NCBI GenBank assembly: GCA_036378735.1
Contig: DASUVX010000021.1
Span: 1 to 53,925, forward strand
From: GCA-003244245 sp036378735
GTDB taxonomy: Bacteria > Actinomycetota > Actinomycetes > Mycobacteriales > Pseudonocardiaceae
Direction of reading: 5' to 3'
DNA length: 53,925 bases
Under the pieces are notes generated by a model that worked only from the letters and a program-made list of their open reading frames with translations, made no database searches and had not been told where the DNA came from. Position 1 is the first letter of the stretch; every line of letters begins with the position of its first letter. Position numbers and translations under genes: made by a program. Of the stretch, positions 7,345 through 16,475 are shown one piece after another.

Positions 7345-8858
7345 TACGTCCTAAGTCGGTCAAATAGGTTGATCGTGTCGCACGCCGCAAACTGGACGTC
7401 TCCGTCCAGAGCCTCCGAAGCACGGCCGTAGACCATGGGGCGAACCAGTGAAACAGTAGAATTCAGATATTTAGGTGCGAACTTGCTAGACGACTTCCAG
7501 CCCGCTGCGGGTACGAGGGTGGACGCGGCGGCCACATCAGCTTCGAACGGTTCAATGCTGCCGTCGGGCATGATCAAGTAGACCGTCTGTTCGTGGAGGA
7601 AAGCGTCCGTTGCGTTCGAGCCCAAGGCGGCAGCGGCTAGCAGGGTGCCCCCGATCCGGTAGACATCCCGCACCACACCGATACGGAACAGCGAACGCGT
7701 CTCGTTGACCACTTCGCCACGCCCTGCCCGCAAGATTGTGCGGAGGGTGTCGTGCATGCTCAGCGCAGCCACCGCAACCGAGATGTTCTCGATTTCGTGG
7801 CTGGTCACCGCGGCCAGCGCTCGTGCCCGGTGCAGGGAAAGTCGCTGGAGAACGAAGTGGCTCCTGGCTCGGCCGATGACCACGGGAAGCCGGTAGTTCT
7901 TCGCGCGTGCCACGTTGTAGCGGTCCGGGTCGCTCTCGATCGCTAGTACGGGCACGCCAAGCTCCCGCAACAGCCGGCACAAGCGCAGCCCGACCTGGCC
8001 CAAACCGACGACCACCACGTGGCCGTTGCGCGGCACCGCTCTAGGGCCGATGACGGTGGTGAGCCGGCGATCCAGCAGGCGCTCAACGACGCCCGCGGTA
8101 CACAGCGCGGTGAACGCCACCGCGCTCAGCATGCTCAGCGCCGAGAAGACTTTGGCCCAGCCAGGGCCTCGGTCAACGGCCTGGTCCGGTCCAACCGTGA
8201 CGATGGTCCTGGTTGCTGCGTAGAAGGCATCGATGGGTGATTGACCGAAGATCAGGATCGTCGCCACGATGTCAAGCACGAGTAGGAGCAGGAATCCGAA
8301 CAGGCCCGCCGTCAGGATCCGGGCACTCGGCTCGAAGGGGCGCACGAGCGAGCCAAGGCTGGCTAGCAGCTGCTGGCCACGGCGGCGGTCGGCAGGCTTG
8401 ATCTCCACCAGCCGCGGGCGGGCGTGGTCTGCCCGTACGCCGGATAACCCCTCGGGCGTCGGTCTCACCCACAGCAGACGGTCATCGAGGCAGGGAGCGG
8501 CCAGGGAAGGAGCGACGATCTCGGCCATGGATGTGACGCGGATGTTGCTTACCGCCCGCTCTAGTTGGGCGGCGACGACTCGACTGTGCACCGTGACGAT
8601 CAGAGGTATTCCAGGCCGTACGTGCTCAACAACCAGGGCAAGCCGAAGCGCAACCGCGTCGTCTCGCGAGCATACGATCACCGAGTCGACCTGGTCGCCA
8701 AGCACCTCACGGATCTCGGCATCATTGGGATGCGGCAGCCGGATCACCTGGGCGGTCGCGGCGGTTAGAGCCCGGTGCGTGGCATCGGGTAATTCACCCG
8801 GCCCGATGAGAAGCACACGCCTGTTGGCGGAACCGTTAGCTGCAGATCTGGTATCCAT
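7332..8858 (-). CDS. Two-TM ion channel / TrkA-N (RCK) NAD-binding protein
   Basis: A 508-residue protein with an N-terminal nucleotide-binding-like domain (to about 150), two membrane helices (about 181-205 and 236-260) around a pore-like loop, and a C-terminal RCK domain. The RCK domain opens with the Rossmann motif VVVVGLGQVG (about 281-290) and ends with a long regulatory region. The architecture resembles Castor/Pollux-like or potassium-channel NAD-binding proteins. The filter region reads TVGPD rather than TVGYGD, so potassium selectivity cannot be assumed. The ATG at 8858 has GGAAGGCG upstream; an earlier in-frame start at 8903 exists. It overlaps the antisense frame at its 3' end by 13 bp. 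Confidence 0.82.
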   Translation of the reverse strand: MDTRSAANGSANRRVLLIGPGELPDATHRALTAATAQVIRLPHPNDAEIREVLGDQVDSVIVCSRDDAVALRLALVVEHVRPGIPLIVTVHSRVVAAQLERAVSNIRVTSMAEIVAPSLAAPCLDDRLLWVRPTPEGLSGVRADHARPRLVEIKPADRRRGQQLLASLGSLVRPFEPSARILTAGLFGFLLLLVLDIVATILIFGQSPIDAFYAATRTIVTVGPDQAVDRGPGWAKVFSALSMLSAVAFTALCTAGVVERLLDRRLTTVIGPRAVPRNGHVVVVGLGQVGLRLCRLLRELGVPVLAIESDPDRYNVARAKNYRLPVVIGRARSHFVLQRLSLHRARALAAVTSHEIENISVAVAALSMHDTLRTILRAGRGEVVNETRSLFRIGVVRDVYRIGGTLLAAAALGSNATDAFLHEQTVYLIMPDGSIEPFEADVAAASTLVPAAGWKSSSKFAPKYLNSTVSLVRPMVYGRASEALDGDVQFAACDTINLFDRLRTYHLT

Positions 8859-8903
8859 CACGCCTTCCAGTGCTCGGTAGTGCCCGGGAATCGGCTCATA
8901 CAT

Positions 8904-9438
8904 TCGGGGTCGCCCATGGCAGTACGTGGCGCAAGATTCGCTGACGACATCGTCGCGGCGTTAACCTGACGATCTATGATCTCGCGCGTGGCGAGAACGA
9001 TCAGCGCCGTGGAATCACTTAGCCCACTCTGTCCTCAGGTGAACCGCTTTTGCAACCCCACGGCAAACAAAGCGGCCGCTCACAAGATGCTACGGCCGTG
9101 GCATCCAGCCATTACGGCTTGGACGTGAGGCTCCTCACGCCCGTACGCGACGGTCGATGCCACGATTGGACGAGGCGCTTCTGCCGCGATATGCACGAAG
9201 CCCAGTGCCACGCCCACCGGGCGGCGCTGCGATCTACGGAATAGATCCGTTCGAGCGCCACGGCACCGCTTGCGCCCCAGCACCGCGCACGGACAGCGGC
9301 GGCATGAGGCCGCGCTTGGACAAGGTGAGTACAATCTCGGATTAGCTTACGGGCGCCTAACGCGGCGCATTTTAGGAATCGACATCGATGTTACATTAAT
9401 GGCAAGCCTCCAACAGAGTCGCGAAGGATAACACAACC
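8904..9438. other. Intergenic region between divergent genes, nothing recognised
   Basis: Short frames on both strands show no family resemblance. The final 90 bp before 9439 is AT-richer and ends with AAGGA before the ATG of the next gene, so that gene's promoter probably lies here. I could not place a confident -35/-10 pair. Confidence 0.4.
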
Positions 9439-9711
9439 ATGGCTGATATCACCGTTTCCCCCATAGGCACGCACAGGTTCCACGTACAGGTCAAGGATGG
9501 TGCTCTCGAAACCAGCCACCACGTCACGGTGCCCGAAAGCCTCATCAATGAGCTGCAGCTTCCCGAAGATAGTCTCGACAGCGTGGTACGCGAGTCGTTC
9601 ATTTTTCTCTTGGAGCGAGAGCCGGCTTCGTCGATCATGCGTGTGTTCTCGCTGGACGTTATCTCTGGCTACTTCCCTGAGTACAAGGACAAACTGTCCG
9701 AACGGCTCTAG
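9439..9711 (+). CDS. Small conserved-looking protein, 90 residues, function unknown
   Basis: Soluble 90-residue product starting at an ATG preceded by GAAGGAT. It has a beta-rich first half (ITVSPIGTHRFHVQVKDG) followed by HHVTVPESLINEL and a helical end with LLEREPASSIM. I know of similar short actinobacterial proteins annotated only as hypothetical. The stop at 9709-9711 lies 43 bp before the next small gene, and both have clear ribosome sites, suggesting one transcript. Confidence 0.7.
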   Translation: MADITVSPIGTHRFHVQVKDGALETSHHVTVPESLINELQLPEDSLDSVVRESFIFLLEREPASSIMRVFSLDVISGYFPEYKDKLSERL

Positions 9712-9754
9712 CCACTCATCCACTAAACGACAACACAATACGCAGGAGCGGAAC

Positions 9755-9907
9755 ATGGCCGAATCTGATGAGCAGCAACACGACGAAGACTCGCAGACCG
9801 CTGCCGATGCCGCAGAGGACGAGCGCATTAACGATCCGCTTACTCGATCCGATGTGAAGGCGCCGCGTGCTCCCTTCGGATCCCAGCCGTCAACGGAGGA
9901 GTCGTAG
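9755..9907 (+). CDS. Small acidic, probably disordered protein, 50 residues
   Basis: Starts at ATG 9755 after CAGGAGCG and ends at TAG 9905-9907. The sequence is very acidic and polar (MAESDEQQHDEDSQTAADAA, then DERINDP) with no hydrophobic core, so it is likely unstructured. It follows the 90-residue gene closely and is probably cotranscribed. No family recognised. Confidence 0.55.
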   Translation: MAESDEQQHDEDSQTAADAAEDERINDPLTRSDVKAPRAPFGSQPSTEES

Positions 9908-10030
9908 ATCATGCCCAGCGACCTCGGGGCGGCGACGTTCACGGTGGCGGGCGTAGCGCGCCGCGTACCGGGTACCCGGTTAGCGTCCGGCAGGACCTGA
10001 AACGAGGTCGACGATGGCACTTGGCATGGT

Positions 10031-10858
10031 GTGACCCGCACCGCGTACGTTCTCGGCGGTGGTGGTGTGCTCGGCGCCGCCGAAGCGGGCATGGCATGGG
10101 CGTTGCTTGAGGCGGGCGTGGTCCCGGACCTGATCTGCGGTACCTCGATCGGGGCGATCAACGGCGCGGCTCTGGCCGGGGATCCCACTACCACCGGTGC
10201 GCAGGAGCTGCTGGCGATGTGGGAGGAGCTGGCGGCGGACACCGTCCTCGGCGGTTCCCTGGTCGGCCGGATGGTGGAGATCGTGCGCAGTGGCACGTCG
10301 TTGCACGGCAACGCGGAGCTGCGCCAGCGGCTGTGCGAGCGGCTGCCGGTGCACACCTTCGAGGAGCTCGTCGTGCCGTTCCAGTGTGTCGCGGCGAGTA
10401 TCGAAGGGGCGCGCGAGCACTGGTTCTGTTCCGGTGACTTGATCGACGCGGTGGTGGCGTCCTGCGCGTTGCCGGGTGTCTTCCCCCCGGTGGAGATCGC
10501 CGGTGAGCATTTCTTCGATGGCGGGTTGGTGAACAGTATCCCGCTGGACCGGGCGGTGCAGCAGGGCGCCGACACGGTGTGGGTGCTGCACGTCGGGCGC
10601 CTCGAGGAGGCGCTTGCGGTACCACGCTTCCTTTGGGAGGTGGGCTTCGTGGTGTTCGAGATTGCCCGCCAGCACCGGTTCCACACCGACCTCGGCCGGG
10701 TACCAGATGGCGTGACGGTGCACGTGCTGCCGACAGGTCAGCCGCAACGGCGCGCCGCAACGTGGTCGAACCTGCGCTACCGCGATCGCCGGCGCATCGA
10801 TCAGCGCGCCCAACGCGCCTACGACGCTACCCGCGCCTACCTGGCCGGCTTGCCATGA
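10031..10858 (+). CDS. Patatin-like phospholipase / lipid acyl hydrolase
   Basis: A 275-residue single-domain patatin. The glycine-rich oxyanion loop GGGGVLG is at residues 9-15, the nucleophile elbow GTSIG at 37-41 (Ser39), and the dyad aspartate in DGG at 163-165 (Asp163), all in the expected order for a Ser-Asp dyad lipase. No signal peptide or membrane helix, so it acts on cytosolic or membrane-facing lipid. It begins at GTG 10031 and its TGA overlaps the ATG of the acyltransferase (ATGA). The pair therefore looks like a translationally coupled lipid deacylation/reacylation unit; the actual substrate is unknown. Confidence 0.9.
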   Translation: MTRTAYVLGGGGVLGAAEAGMAWALLEAGVVPDLICGTSIGAINGAALAGDPTTTGAQELLAMWEELAADTVLGGSLVGRMVEIVRSGTSLHGNAELRQRLCERLPVHTFEELVVPFQCVAASIEGAREHWFCSGDLIDAVVASCALPGVFPPVEIAGEHFFDGGLVNSIPLDRAVQQGADTVWVLHVGRLEEALAVPRFLWEVGFVVFEIARQHRFHTDLGRVPDGVTVHVLPTGQPQRRAATWSNLRYRDRRRIDQRAQRAYDATRAYLAGLP

Positions 10859-11859
10859 CCGCGCTGCGCCGGGCGGTGACCGTGCCGACGGTCATCATCC
10901 TGGAGGTCCTCATCCTGATCTACGCGCCGCTGCTGCTGGTCGCCGCGGGGCTGGTGGCAGCCGGGACCGGCTCGACGCGACCGGTGCGCAGCATCGCTCT
11001 GGTGGTGGCCTATGCCGGCATCGAGCTGTCCACGCTGCGGCGCCTGATCCGGCGTGACGAGCCCGACTGGCATGCGGTCCTGCGTGATGTGCTCGCCCGG
11101 GCGTACGCCGCGGTCAAAGCCATCCTCGACGTCCGGCTCGTACTCGAAGACGGATCCGCTACGCGCGAACAGGTCAGCACCGGCAATGGCTTGCTCGTTT
11201 TGGCCCGGCACTGCGGACCCGGCGACTCGCTGCTCATCGCCTGGCTGCTGGTCGTGCACTACCAGTTGCGGCTGCGCGCGGTGCTGAAGTCCGCGCTGCG
11301 GCTGGAACCCACCCTCGACATGGCCGCCGATCACCTGCCGCTGTGCTTCGTCGGCCACCGCGGGCCTCGCGCTCGCAGCAGGATCCACGACCTCGCGGCT
11401 GCGATGTCCCCGGGCGACGCGTTGCTGCTGTTTCCCGAGGGTGCCAACTTCAGCTGGCCGCGATGGCGCCGGGCGGTGTTGGCGCTGTCCGCGGCCGGTG
11501 CCCACGGCGCCGCGCGACGTGCCCGCCGCCGTACCTACACCCTCCCACCGCACCGTGGTGGTGCGGCCGCGGCGCTGATGGGATCGCCCGATGCCGACGT
11601 GCTGCTGCTCGCCCATACCGGCTTTGCCGCCGATGGTCGTGGCCGGCCGTGGTGGCGGCTTCCGGTGCACCGCGAACTCATCGTGCGCACTGTGTTGGCG
11701 CCCGCGGCGACCGTCCCCCGTGACCGCGAAACGTTGGCCGGCTGGCTCGACGACGCCTGGGCGAAGGTAGACAGCTGGGTGCACAGCCACGCCGCACCAC
11801 TTGCCGACCAAGGCACCTCAACTCGGGTGGCAGGCGGCCTGGCGCGTGCCCGGCCCTAG
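10855..11859 (+). CDS. PlsC-like 1-acyl-glycerol-3-phosphate acyltransferase family protein
   Basis: A 334-residue membrane-associated acyltransferase. Hydrophobic segments at about 11-37 and 46-60 are followed by the catalytic H-x4-D box (HCGPGD, residues 119-124) and the substrate-binding FPEGANFS box (about 193-200), variants of NHxxxxD and FPEGTRS. It would transfer an acyl chain to a lyso-lipid or similar acceptor at the inner membrane face. The start overlaps the patatin stop as ATGA, implying coupling with that lipase. The acceptor cannot be predicted; the motifs differ enough from canonical PlsC that a specialised lipid is plausible. Confidence 0.85.
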   Translation: MTALRRAVTVPTVIILEVLILIYAPLLLVAAGLVAAGTGSTRPVRSIALVVAYAGIELSTLRRLIRRDEPDWHAVLRDVLARAYAAVKAILDVRLVLEDGSATREQVSTGNGLLVLARHCGPGDSLLIAWLLVVHYQLRLRAVLKSALRLEPTLDMAADHLPLCFVGHRGPRARSRIHDLAAAMSPGDALLLFPEGANFSWPRWRRAVLALSAAGAHGAARRARRRTYTLPPHRGGAAAALMGSPDADVLLLAHTGFAADGRGRPWWRLPVHRELIVRTVLAPAATVPRDRETLAGWLDDAWAKVDSWVHSHAAPLADQGTSTRVAGGLARARP

Positions 11860-11911
11860 GCTCGGGGTTCGCCAGCCGGCGCATCAGCCACCGAAAGTGG
11901 AGGTTCCTCCG

Positions 11912-12208
11912 ATGCCCAACACTTGCACACACCTCGACACAGTGGGGGATGTGACACCGTCGGCCGCCGGTTGCGAAGACTGCCTACGAATCGGGGGCCG
12001 GTGGGTCCACCTTCGGCTGTGCATGCGCTGCGGGCATGTCGGCTGTTGTGACAGTTCCCCGCATCGCCACGCCACCGCGCACTGGCAAAGACACCCCAAC
12101 CACCCGCTCGTCCGGTCCTACGAACCGGGCGAGGACTGGTGGTGGTGCTACCCGGACGACCTGTTCTTCGAGCTCGACGGGGCACCGCCCGCGCCGTCAC
12201 ACCCCTGA
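11912..12208 (+). CDS. UBP-type zinc finger protein
   Basis: A 98-residue stand-alone zinc-finger UBP domain: Cys21, Cys24, Cys37, Cys40 and Cys45, with a His cluster at 51-57 (HRHATAHW), then HPLVRSYEPGEDWWWCYPDD. In eukaryotes this fold reads ubiquitin C-termini. The short bacterial versions are widespread in actinobacteria and have no established role. GGAGGTTCCTCCG precedes the ATG at 11912 and can also fold on itself. No partner gene is obvious. Confidence 0.88.
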   Translation: MPNTCTHLDTVGDVTPSAAGCEDCLRIGGRWVHLRLCMRCGHVGCCDSSPHRHATAHWQRHPNHPLVRSYEPGEDWWWCYPDDLFFELDGAPPAPSHP

Positions 12209-12251
12209 CAACCTTGGATTCAGGCGCTGCTAGCGGGGGTATTCGGGTTGC

Positions 12252-12692
12252 GTGGCTGTTTTAAATGTGTTGATCGACCGTGACCCGGAGCAGGTGTGGG
12301 ACGTGCTTTGTGACGGCTGGGCCTACGCCGAGTGGGTTGTCGGTACCCAGCACATTCGCGACGTCGACCGGGACTGGCCGGCGGAGGGTTCGCAGCTTCA
12401 CTACACGGTGGGTTTCGGTCGGTGGACGGTCGAGGACATCACCACGGTCCGTTTGATTGAGCCGCAGCGCCGGTTGGAGCTGGAGGCCAACGCCGGCCAG
12501 GTGGGAAGTGCCCGGGTGTCGATCGCGCTGATGCCGTGGGGCAAGGACCGCACGTTGGTGGTCATCGATGAGCACCCGCTGACCGGTCCTCCGGCGCGGC
12601 TGCACACCGCGGTGGCGGATATCCTGCTGGGCTTCCGTAACAAGCGCATGATGCGCAATCTGGCGAAGCTGGTCCACCAGCGGTATCCGTGA
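12252..12692 (+). CDS. SRPBCC-family (START-like, polyketide cyclase/Bet v1 fold) protein
   Basis: A 146-residue helix-grip protein: an opening strand VLNVLIDRDPEQVWDVLCDG, Trp-rich middle and a long C-terminal helix. These proteins bind hydrophobic ligands in a central cavity, and actinobacteria hold many of unknown ligand. GTG at 12252 is used. It is convergent with the FAD oxidoreductase, 14 bp apart, a neighbour that often occurs with SRPBCC proteins. Confidence 0.85.
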   Translation: MAVLNVLIDRDPEQVWDVLCDGWAYAEWVVGTQHIRDVDRDWPAEGSQLHYTVGFGRWTVEDITTVRLIEPQRRLELEANAGQVGSARVSIALMPWGKDRTLVVIDEHPLTGPPARLHTAVADILLGFRNKRMMRNLAKLVHQRYP

Positions 12693-12706
12693 CATCTGTG
12701 CGGTCG

Positions 12707-14332
12707 TCACTTGCCGATCGCGAGCCGGGCGCCGGAGGCGGCGAGGTGTTGAGCGTGCGCTCGGGCACCGCGCAGCGCGGCCCGCGCCGCATTGGCGCCG
12801 CAGGCGCCGTGCACCGCGCCGCCGGGATGCGCCGATGATGAGGCCAGATACAGGCCGGCGATCGGGGTTTCGGGCCGTCCCAGCCCTGGCGTCGGGCGGA
12901 ACACCAGCTGCTGGTGCACCGCGGTGGTGCCACCGTTGATAGCGCCGCCGACGAGGTTGGCGTTGCTGGCCTGGAACTGGTTCGGCGCGGTGATCCGCCG
13001 CGCGATCACCAGCTTCCGCAGCCCCGGGGCGAAGCGCTCGAGCTGGCCCTCCAGGCGGTCGGCGAAGGTCTCCCGTTCCCTTTCATCCCAGGATCCGATC
13101 AAGTCGCCACCCGCATCGCCGCGGACCTGGCGCGGCACGTGGGTGTAGGCCCACAGCGATTCCGTACCTGCCGGGGACCGGCACGGGTCCGCCGTGGTCA
13201 TCTGCCCGACAAGCAGGAACGGGTGCGCCGGCACCCGCCCGGTCGAAATCTGCGCCGCGTAGTCACTCATCTCGTCCAGGCTGCCGGCGACGTGCACGGT
13301 GCCCGCCCCAGCGACGCCGCCCGCTTGCCACGGCACCGGTCCGCGCAACGCCCAGTCGACCTTGAACGTCGAGTAATCCCATTGGAAGCGGCGCAGATCG
13401 TCGCGCAATCGCGCCGGCAGGTGCTCCCAACCGACCAGATCGCCATAGAGCTGGGTGGCCGCGGTGGCGGCGAGTACCGCCCGGCGGGCTGGGATCTCAA
13501 CACCCGAGCCGGTGCGGACCGCGACGGCGCGTCCCCGGCGGACGACTACCTGGCGCACCGCATCCCCGCACCGCACGCTGCCGCCCCGCACCTTCAAGCG
13601 CCGCACCATCGCCCCGGTGAGCTGCCCCGATCCTCCTTCCGGCACCGGCCACCCGTACTGGTGACCGAGCATGGCCAGCAGCCACCCGTACAGCGAACTG
13701 GCGGCGGTTTCCGGCGTCAGATCCGCGTGCAGCGCGCAGCCGGCCAGCAGTAGCGAGCCCGGACCGGTGAATTCCTCCTCGGTCAGCTTGCGCACCGGCA
13801 GCAGGCCGAACCGCATGAACCGCAACAGCCCGGTCGGCCCCAGCGTCGCGGCCAACCGCAACCCGGAGCGCACCGGGGGAAAAGGCACGAACAGCGCGTC
13901 CAGCAGATGCGGCCCCAACCTTTGCCACAGGCCGTACAGCCGCCGCCAGGCCGCACCGTCACCGGCACCCAGGCCGTCCAGCGACGCGGCGGTGCGATCC
14001 AGGTCGCGGGACAGCACCGCGGCTCGCCCGCCCGGCAGCGGATGTGCGAGCACGTCCTTGGCGTGCGACCAGCTCAGCCCGTACTGCTCCAGTTGCAGCG
14101 ACTGGATCGCCCGTGATGCGGCGGCCATCGGGTAAAAGGCGCTGCAGTGGTCGTAGACGAAACCCTCCGCCGGCCCCGGCCCGCTGCGTACCCCACCGCC
14201 TGGCTCGGGTTGCTCCTCGCACACCACGACCGACCAGCCTGCGTCGGCCAGGATGTTGGCGGCGACCAGCCCGTTCGGGCCTGCGCCGATCACCACTGCG
14301 TCCGGTGTTCCCGCGTTGCTGCCTGCCATCAT
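12707..14332 (-). CDS. FAD-dependent oxidoreductase, phytoene desaturase (CrtI)-like
   Basis: A 541-residue amine-oxidase/CrtI-type flavoprotein. The dinucleotide-binding motif is near the N-terminus (VVIGAGPNGL, GxGxxG at 16-21), followed by the ADP-ribose end VVVCEEQPEPGGGVRS. The C-terminal FAD segment GLYLASSSAHPGGAVHGACG is characteristic of the CrtI/CrtN and mammalian PYROXD2 group. A desaturase or isomerase acting on a lipid or carotenoid is likely. No phytoene synthase or other crt gene is adjacent; the only other carotenoid-type gene in the window lies 38 kb away. The ATG at 14332 is immediately followed by a second ATG. Confidence 0.87.
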   Translation of the reverse strand: MMAGSNAGTPDAVVIGAGPNGLVAANILADAGWSVVVCEEQPEPGGGVRSGPGPAEGFVYDHCSAFYPMAAASRAIQSLQLEQYGLSWSHAKDVLAHPLPGGRAAVLSRDLDRTAASLDGLGAGDGAAWRRLYGLWQRLGPHLLDALFVPFPPVRSGLRLAATLGPTGLLRFMRFGLLPVRKLTEEEFTGPGSLLLAGCALHADLTPETAASSLYGWLLAMLGHQYGWPVPEGGSGQLTGAMVRRLKVRGGSVRCGDAVRQVVVRRGRAVAVRTGSGVEIPARRAVLAATAATQLYGDLVGWEHLPARLRDDLRRFQWDYSTFKVDWALRGPVPWQAGGVAGAGTVHVAGSLDEMSDYAAQISTGRVPAHPFLLVGQMTTADPCRSPAGTESLWAYTHVPRQVRGDAGGDLIGSWDERERETFADRLEGQLERFAPGLRKLVIARRITAPNQFQASNANLVGGAINGGTTAVHQQLVFRPTPGLGRPETPIAGLYLASSSAHPGGAVHGACGANAARAALRGARAHAQHLAASGARLAIGK

Positions 14333-14464
14333 GTAGCGGGATACCCCACAGGCCGCCCTCCAACCAGACTGCTGCTATTCGACCTGCTCATCGAATCGCG
14401 CTGGGCTCAGCGGGGGGAGTATTTCCGCTCGCCAAGCGTCTGCTAGGTGAGGCACCATGCACCT

Positions 14465-15187
14465 ATGTGGGGAGTCGCTTTTGATGATCGACGTCACGCT
14501 ACGGGCAAAAGCGGGGACTCGTCCCCACAACGAGCGTCCATTGATCATCCGATAAGGCGATGGTTCGTGCTTGCCACAGTGACGGCAATGGTGGCCCTGT
14601 CGCCGGTGGCGTGTGCCTATAAGGGACTGAGCATGTCCTCGGCAGACGCGGTCACTCTCGATGGCGCCGGCGCGCTCGCCCCGGCGACACGTTCCTCGAC
14701 GGCGGACACGTACAACCCGGCACTGGCACCGGCCGGTGCCCGGTTGTCGGCCACCCTGACCCCCTCGGGCGACACCACCACGGCGGAGTTGACGGTCTCC
14801 GGGATGCTGCCCAACCGGGGCTACGCCGTGCACGCGCACACCAATGTCTGTGGTGACACGGCTGCCGCGGCTGGGCCGCATTACCAGAACCGGCTCGATC
14901 CCGCTGCCACCCCGCAAAAACCGTCGAGTAATCCGGAATTCGCCAATCCGCGCAACGAAGTCTGGCTGGACCTGCGCACTGACGCCACCGGTTCCGGCAC
15001 GGCACGCACCACGGTGCCGTTCGTCTTCACCGACCGCGGACCCGGCTCGATCGTGGTGCACGAGGCGATGGAGACGGCGACGGCTCCGGGCAAGGCGGGG
15101 ACAGCGGGTGCCCGGGTCGCCTGTCTCAGCCTGGCTCCCGAGGGCGGAACGCAGGGCGCAACGCAGGGCGTGCACCCCTCGAGCTAG
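14465..15187 (+). CDS. Cu-Zn superoxide dismutase (SodC)-like lipoprotein
   Basis: Probable envelope lipoprotein: an Arg-Arg stretch, a hydrophobic segment and a lipobox-like SPVAC are followed by a SodC-type beta barrel. Metal-ligand histidines are visible in VHAHTNVCG, in GPHYQN and in SIVVHEAM, with two cysteines placed for the usual disulfide. Some zinc-loop residues expected in true SodC are hard to identify, so some members of this group may only bind metal. The start is uncertain: GTG 14447, ATG 14465 and GTG 14567 are in frame. I prefer 14465 because it retains the basic residues before the hydrophobic core. A CDF metal exporter follows 65 bp downstream. Confidence 0.78.
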   Translation: MWGVAFDDRRHATGKSGDSSPQRASIDHPIRRWFVLATVTAMVALSPVACAYKGLSMSSADAVTLDGAGALAPATRSSTADTYNPALAPAGARLSATLTPSGDTTTAELTVSGMLPNRGYAVHAHTNVCGDTAAAAGPHYQNRLDPAATPQKPSSNPEFANPRNEVWLDLRTDATGSGTARTTVPFVFTDRGPGSIVVHEAMETATAPGKAGTAGARVACLSLAPEGGTQGATQGVHPSS

Positions 15188-15252
15188 CTGGCGGCCCGGC
15201 GATCGGCCGTGTCCAATGGCACCAGACCGGTTATCCGCGAAGGGCAGCCAGC

Positions 15253-16272
15253 ATGGGCAGCGACGCTAATCACGGGCACGGGCACGGCCATGGCCGGTTG
15301 CATCGGCTGTCACATCTGGTCACACCGCATTCGCACGACAGCGCGGACAAGGTCGATCCGGCGATGGAGACTTCCCGTGATGGGATGCAGGCGCTGTGGA
15401 TCTCGCTGGCCGTCCTCGGCGTCACCGCCGCCCTGCAGGCGGTGGTGGTCGCGCTGTCCGGGTCGGTGGCGCTGCTGGGCGACACGCTGCACAACGTTGC
15501 CGATGCGTTGACGGCCGTGCCGTTGGGGATCGCCTTCGTGCTCGGTCGACGGGCGCCGACCCGGCGCTACACCTACGGCTTCGGTCGCGCCGAGGATCTG
15601 GCCGGCATCGTGATCGTAACGGTGATCGCGGCCTCGTCGGCGCTGGCCGGCTACCAGGCGATCGAGCGGCTGCTGCATCCGGCGCAGGTGTCCCACCTGC
15701 TCGCGGTCGCCGCGGCCGCGCTGGTCGGGTTCGTCGGAAACGAGACCGTCGCGCGCTACCGCATCCGGGTCGGCCGTCGGATCGGCTCCGCGGCGCTGGT
15801 CGCCGACGGGCTGCACGCCCGCACCGACGGGTTCACCTCACTCGCGGTGCTGCTCGGCGCCGGCGGGGTGGCCATCGGCTGGCGATGGGCCGACCCGGTC
15901 GTCGGCTTGGCCATCACCGCGGCGATCCTGCTGGTGCTCAAAGACGCCGCCCGCGAGGTGTACCGGCGGCTCATGGACGCGGTCGATCCCGCGCTCGTGG
16001 ACCAGGTCGAAAACACGTTGCGGGCCACGTCCGGTGTCATCGACGTCGGCGCTATCCATGTCCGCTGGATCGGTCATCGGCTGCGCGCGGAATGCGACGT
16101 CGCCGTGGCCGCCGAGCTGACCGTCGCGGCTGCACACGCCATCGCCGTCGAGGCCGAGCACCGCCTCATTCACGCGGTACCGCGGTTGACGTCGGCCATC
16201 GTGCATACCGATCCGTACAGCAGCGACGGCGCCGACCACCACGCTGACCTCGCCCACCACCGAAACCATTAA
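15253..16272 (+). CDS. Cation diffusion facilitator (zinc/cobalt-type metal exporter)
   Basis: A 339-residue CDF transporter with six predicted membrane helices. The metal-site motifs are present in helices II and V: HNVAD (LLGDTLHNVADAL) and HARTD (LVADGLHARTDGF), both HxxxD as in zinc/cadmium-type CDFs. A cytoplasmic domain follows from about 235. The N-terminus (HGHGHGHGRLHRLSH) and C-terminus (DHHADLAHHRNH) are His-rich metal-binding tails. It exports divalent metal, probably Zn, using the proton gradient. Position behind the SodC-like lipoprotein suggests a metal-handling pair. Confidence 0.93.
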   Translation: MGSDANHGHGHGHGRLHRLSHLVTPHSHDSADKVDPAMETSRDGMQALWISLAVLGVTAALQAVVVALSGSVALLGDTLHNVADALTAVPLGIAFVLGRRAPTRRYTYGFGRAEDLAGIVIVTVIAASSALAGYQAIERLLHPAQVSHLLAVAAAALVGFVGNETVARYRIRVGRRIGSAALVADGLHARTDGFTSLAVLLGAGGVAIGWRWADPVVGLAITAAILLVLKDAAREVYRRLMDAVDPALVDQVENTLRATSGVIDVGAIHVRWIGHRLRAECDVAVAAELTVAAAHAIAVEAEHRLIHAVPRLTSAIVHTDPYSSDGADHHADLAHHRNH

Positions 16273-16289
16273 CCCTCACTTACGCCCAC

Positions 16290-16352
16290 CCCGACATGGA
16301 GACATATCGGGGTTTCGGGTGCCCGATGAGCCCGATATGTCTCCATGTCGGG
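16290..16352. repeat. Perfect inverted repeat with 22-bp arms, copy 1 of a recurring element
   Basis: Arms at 16290-16311 and 16331-16352 are exact complements; the core is ACATGGAGACATATCGGG, with a 19-nt loop. It lies after the CDF gene and could end its transcript, although there is no U-tract. The same core recurs at 41350-41405 after radA, which makes it a family rather than a single terminator. Confidence 0.85.
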
Positions 16353-16475
16353 CTCGACCAACGGGGACTCGACGTGCGCGAGGGGCAGCAGTTCATAGGA
16401 ACCGGCAGTCAAGGCGCCTTCCAAACGGGTAGAACGAGAGAAGTGCCATGCTAGGCGCGGTAGCGGGGGGTAGGA

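Noticed and set aside
9911..10000. A 29-codon frame as a small peptide gene before the patatin
   Set aside because: No ribosome site of quality and no peptide-like features beyond chance.
9391..10686. A 431-codon minus-strand frame
   Set aside because: It is antisense to the patatin and the small genes, with no family wording; typical GC-rich shadow.
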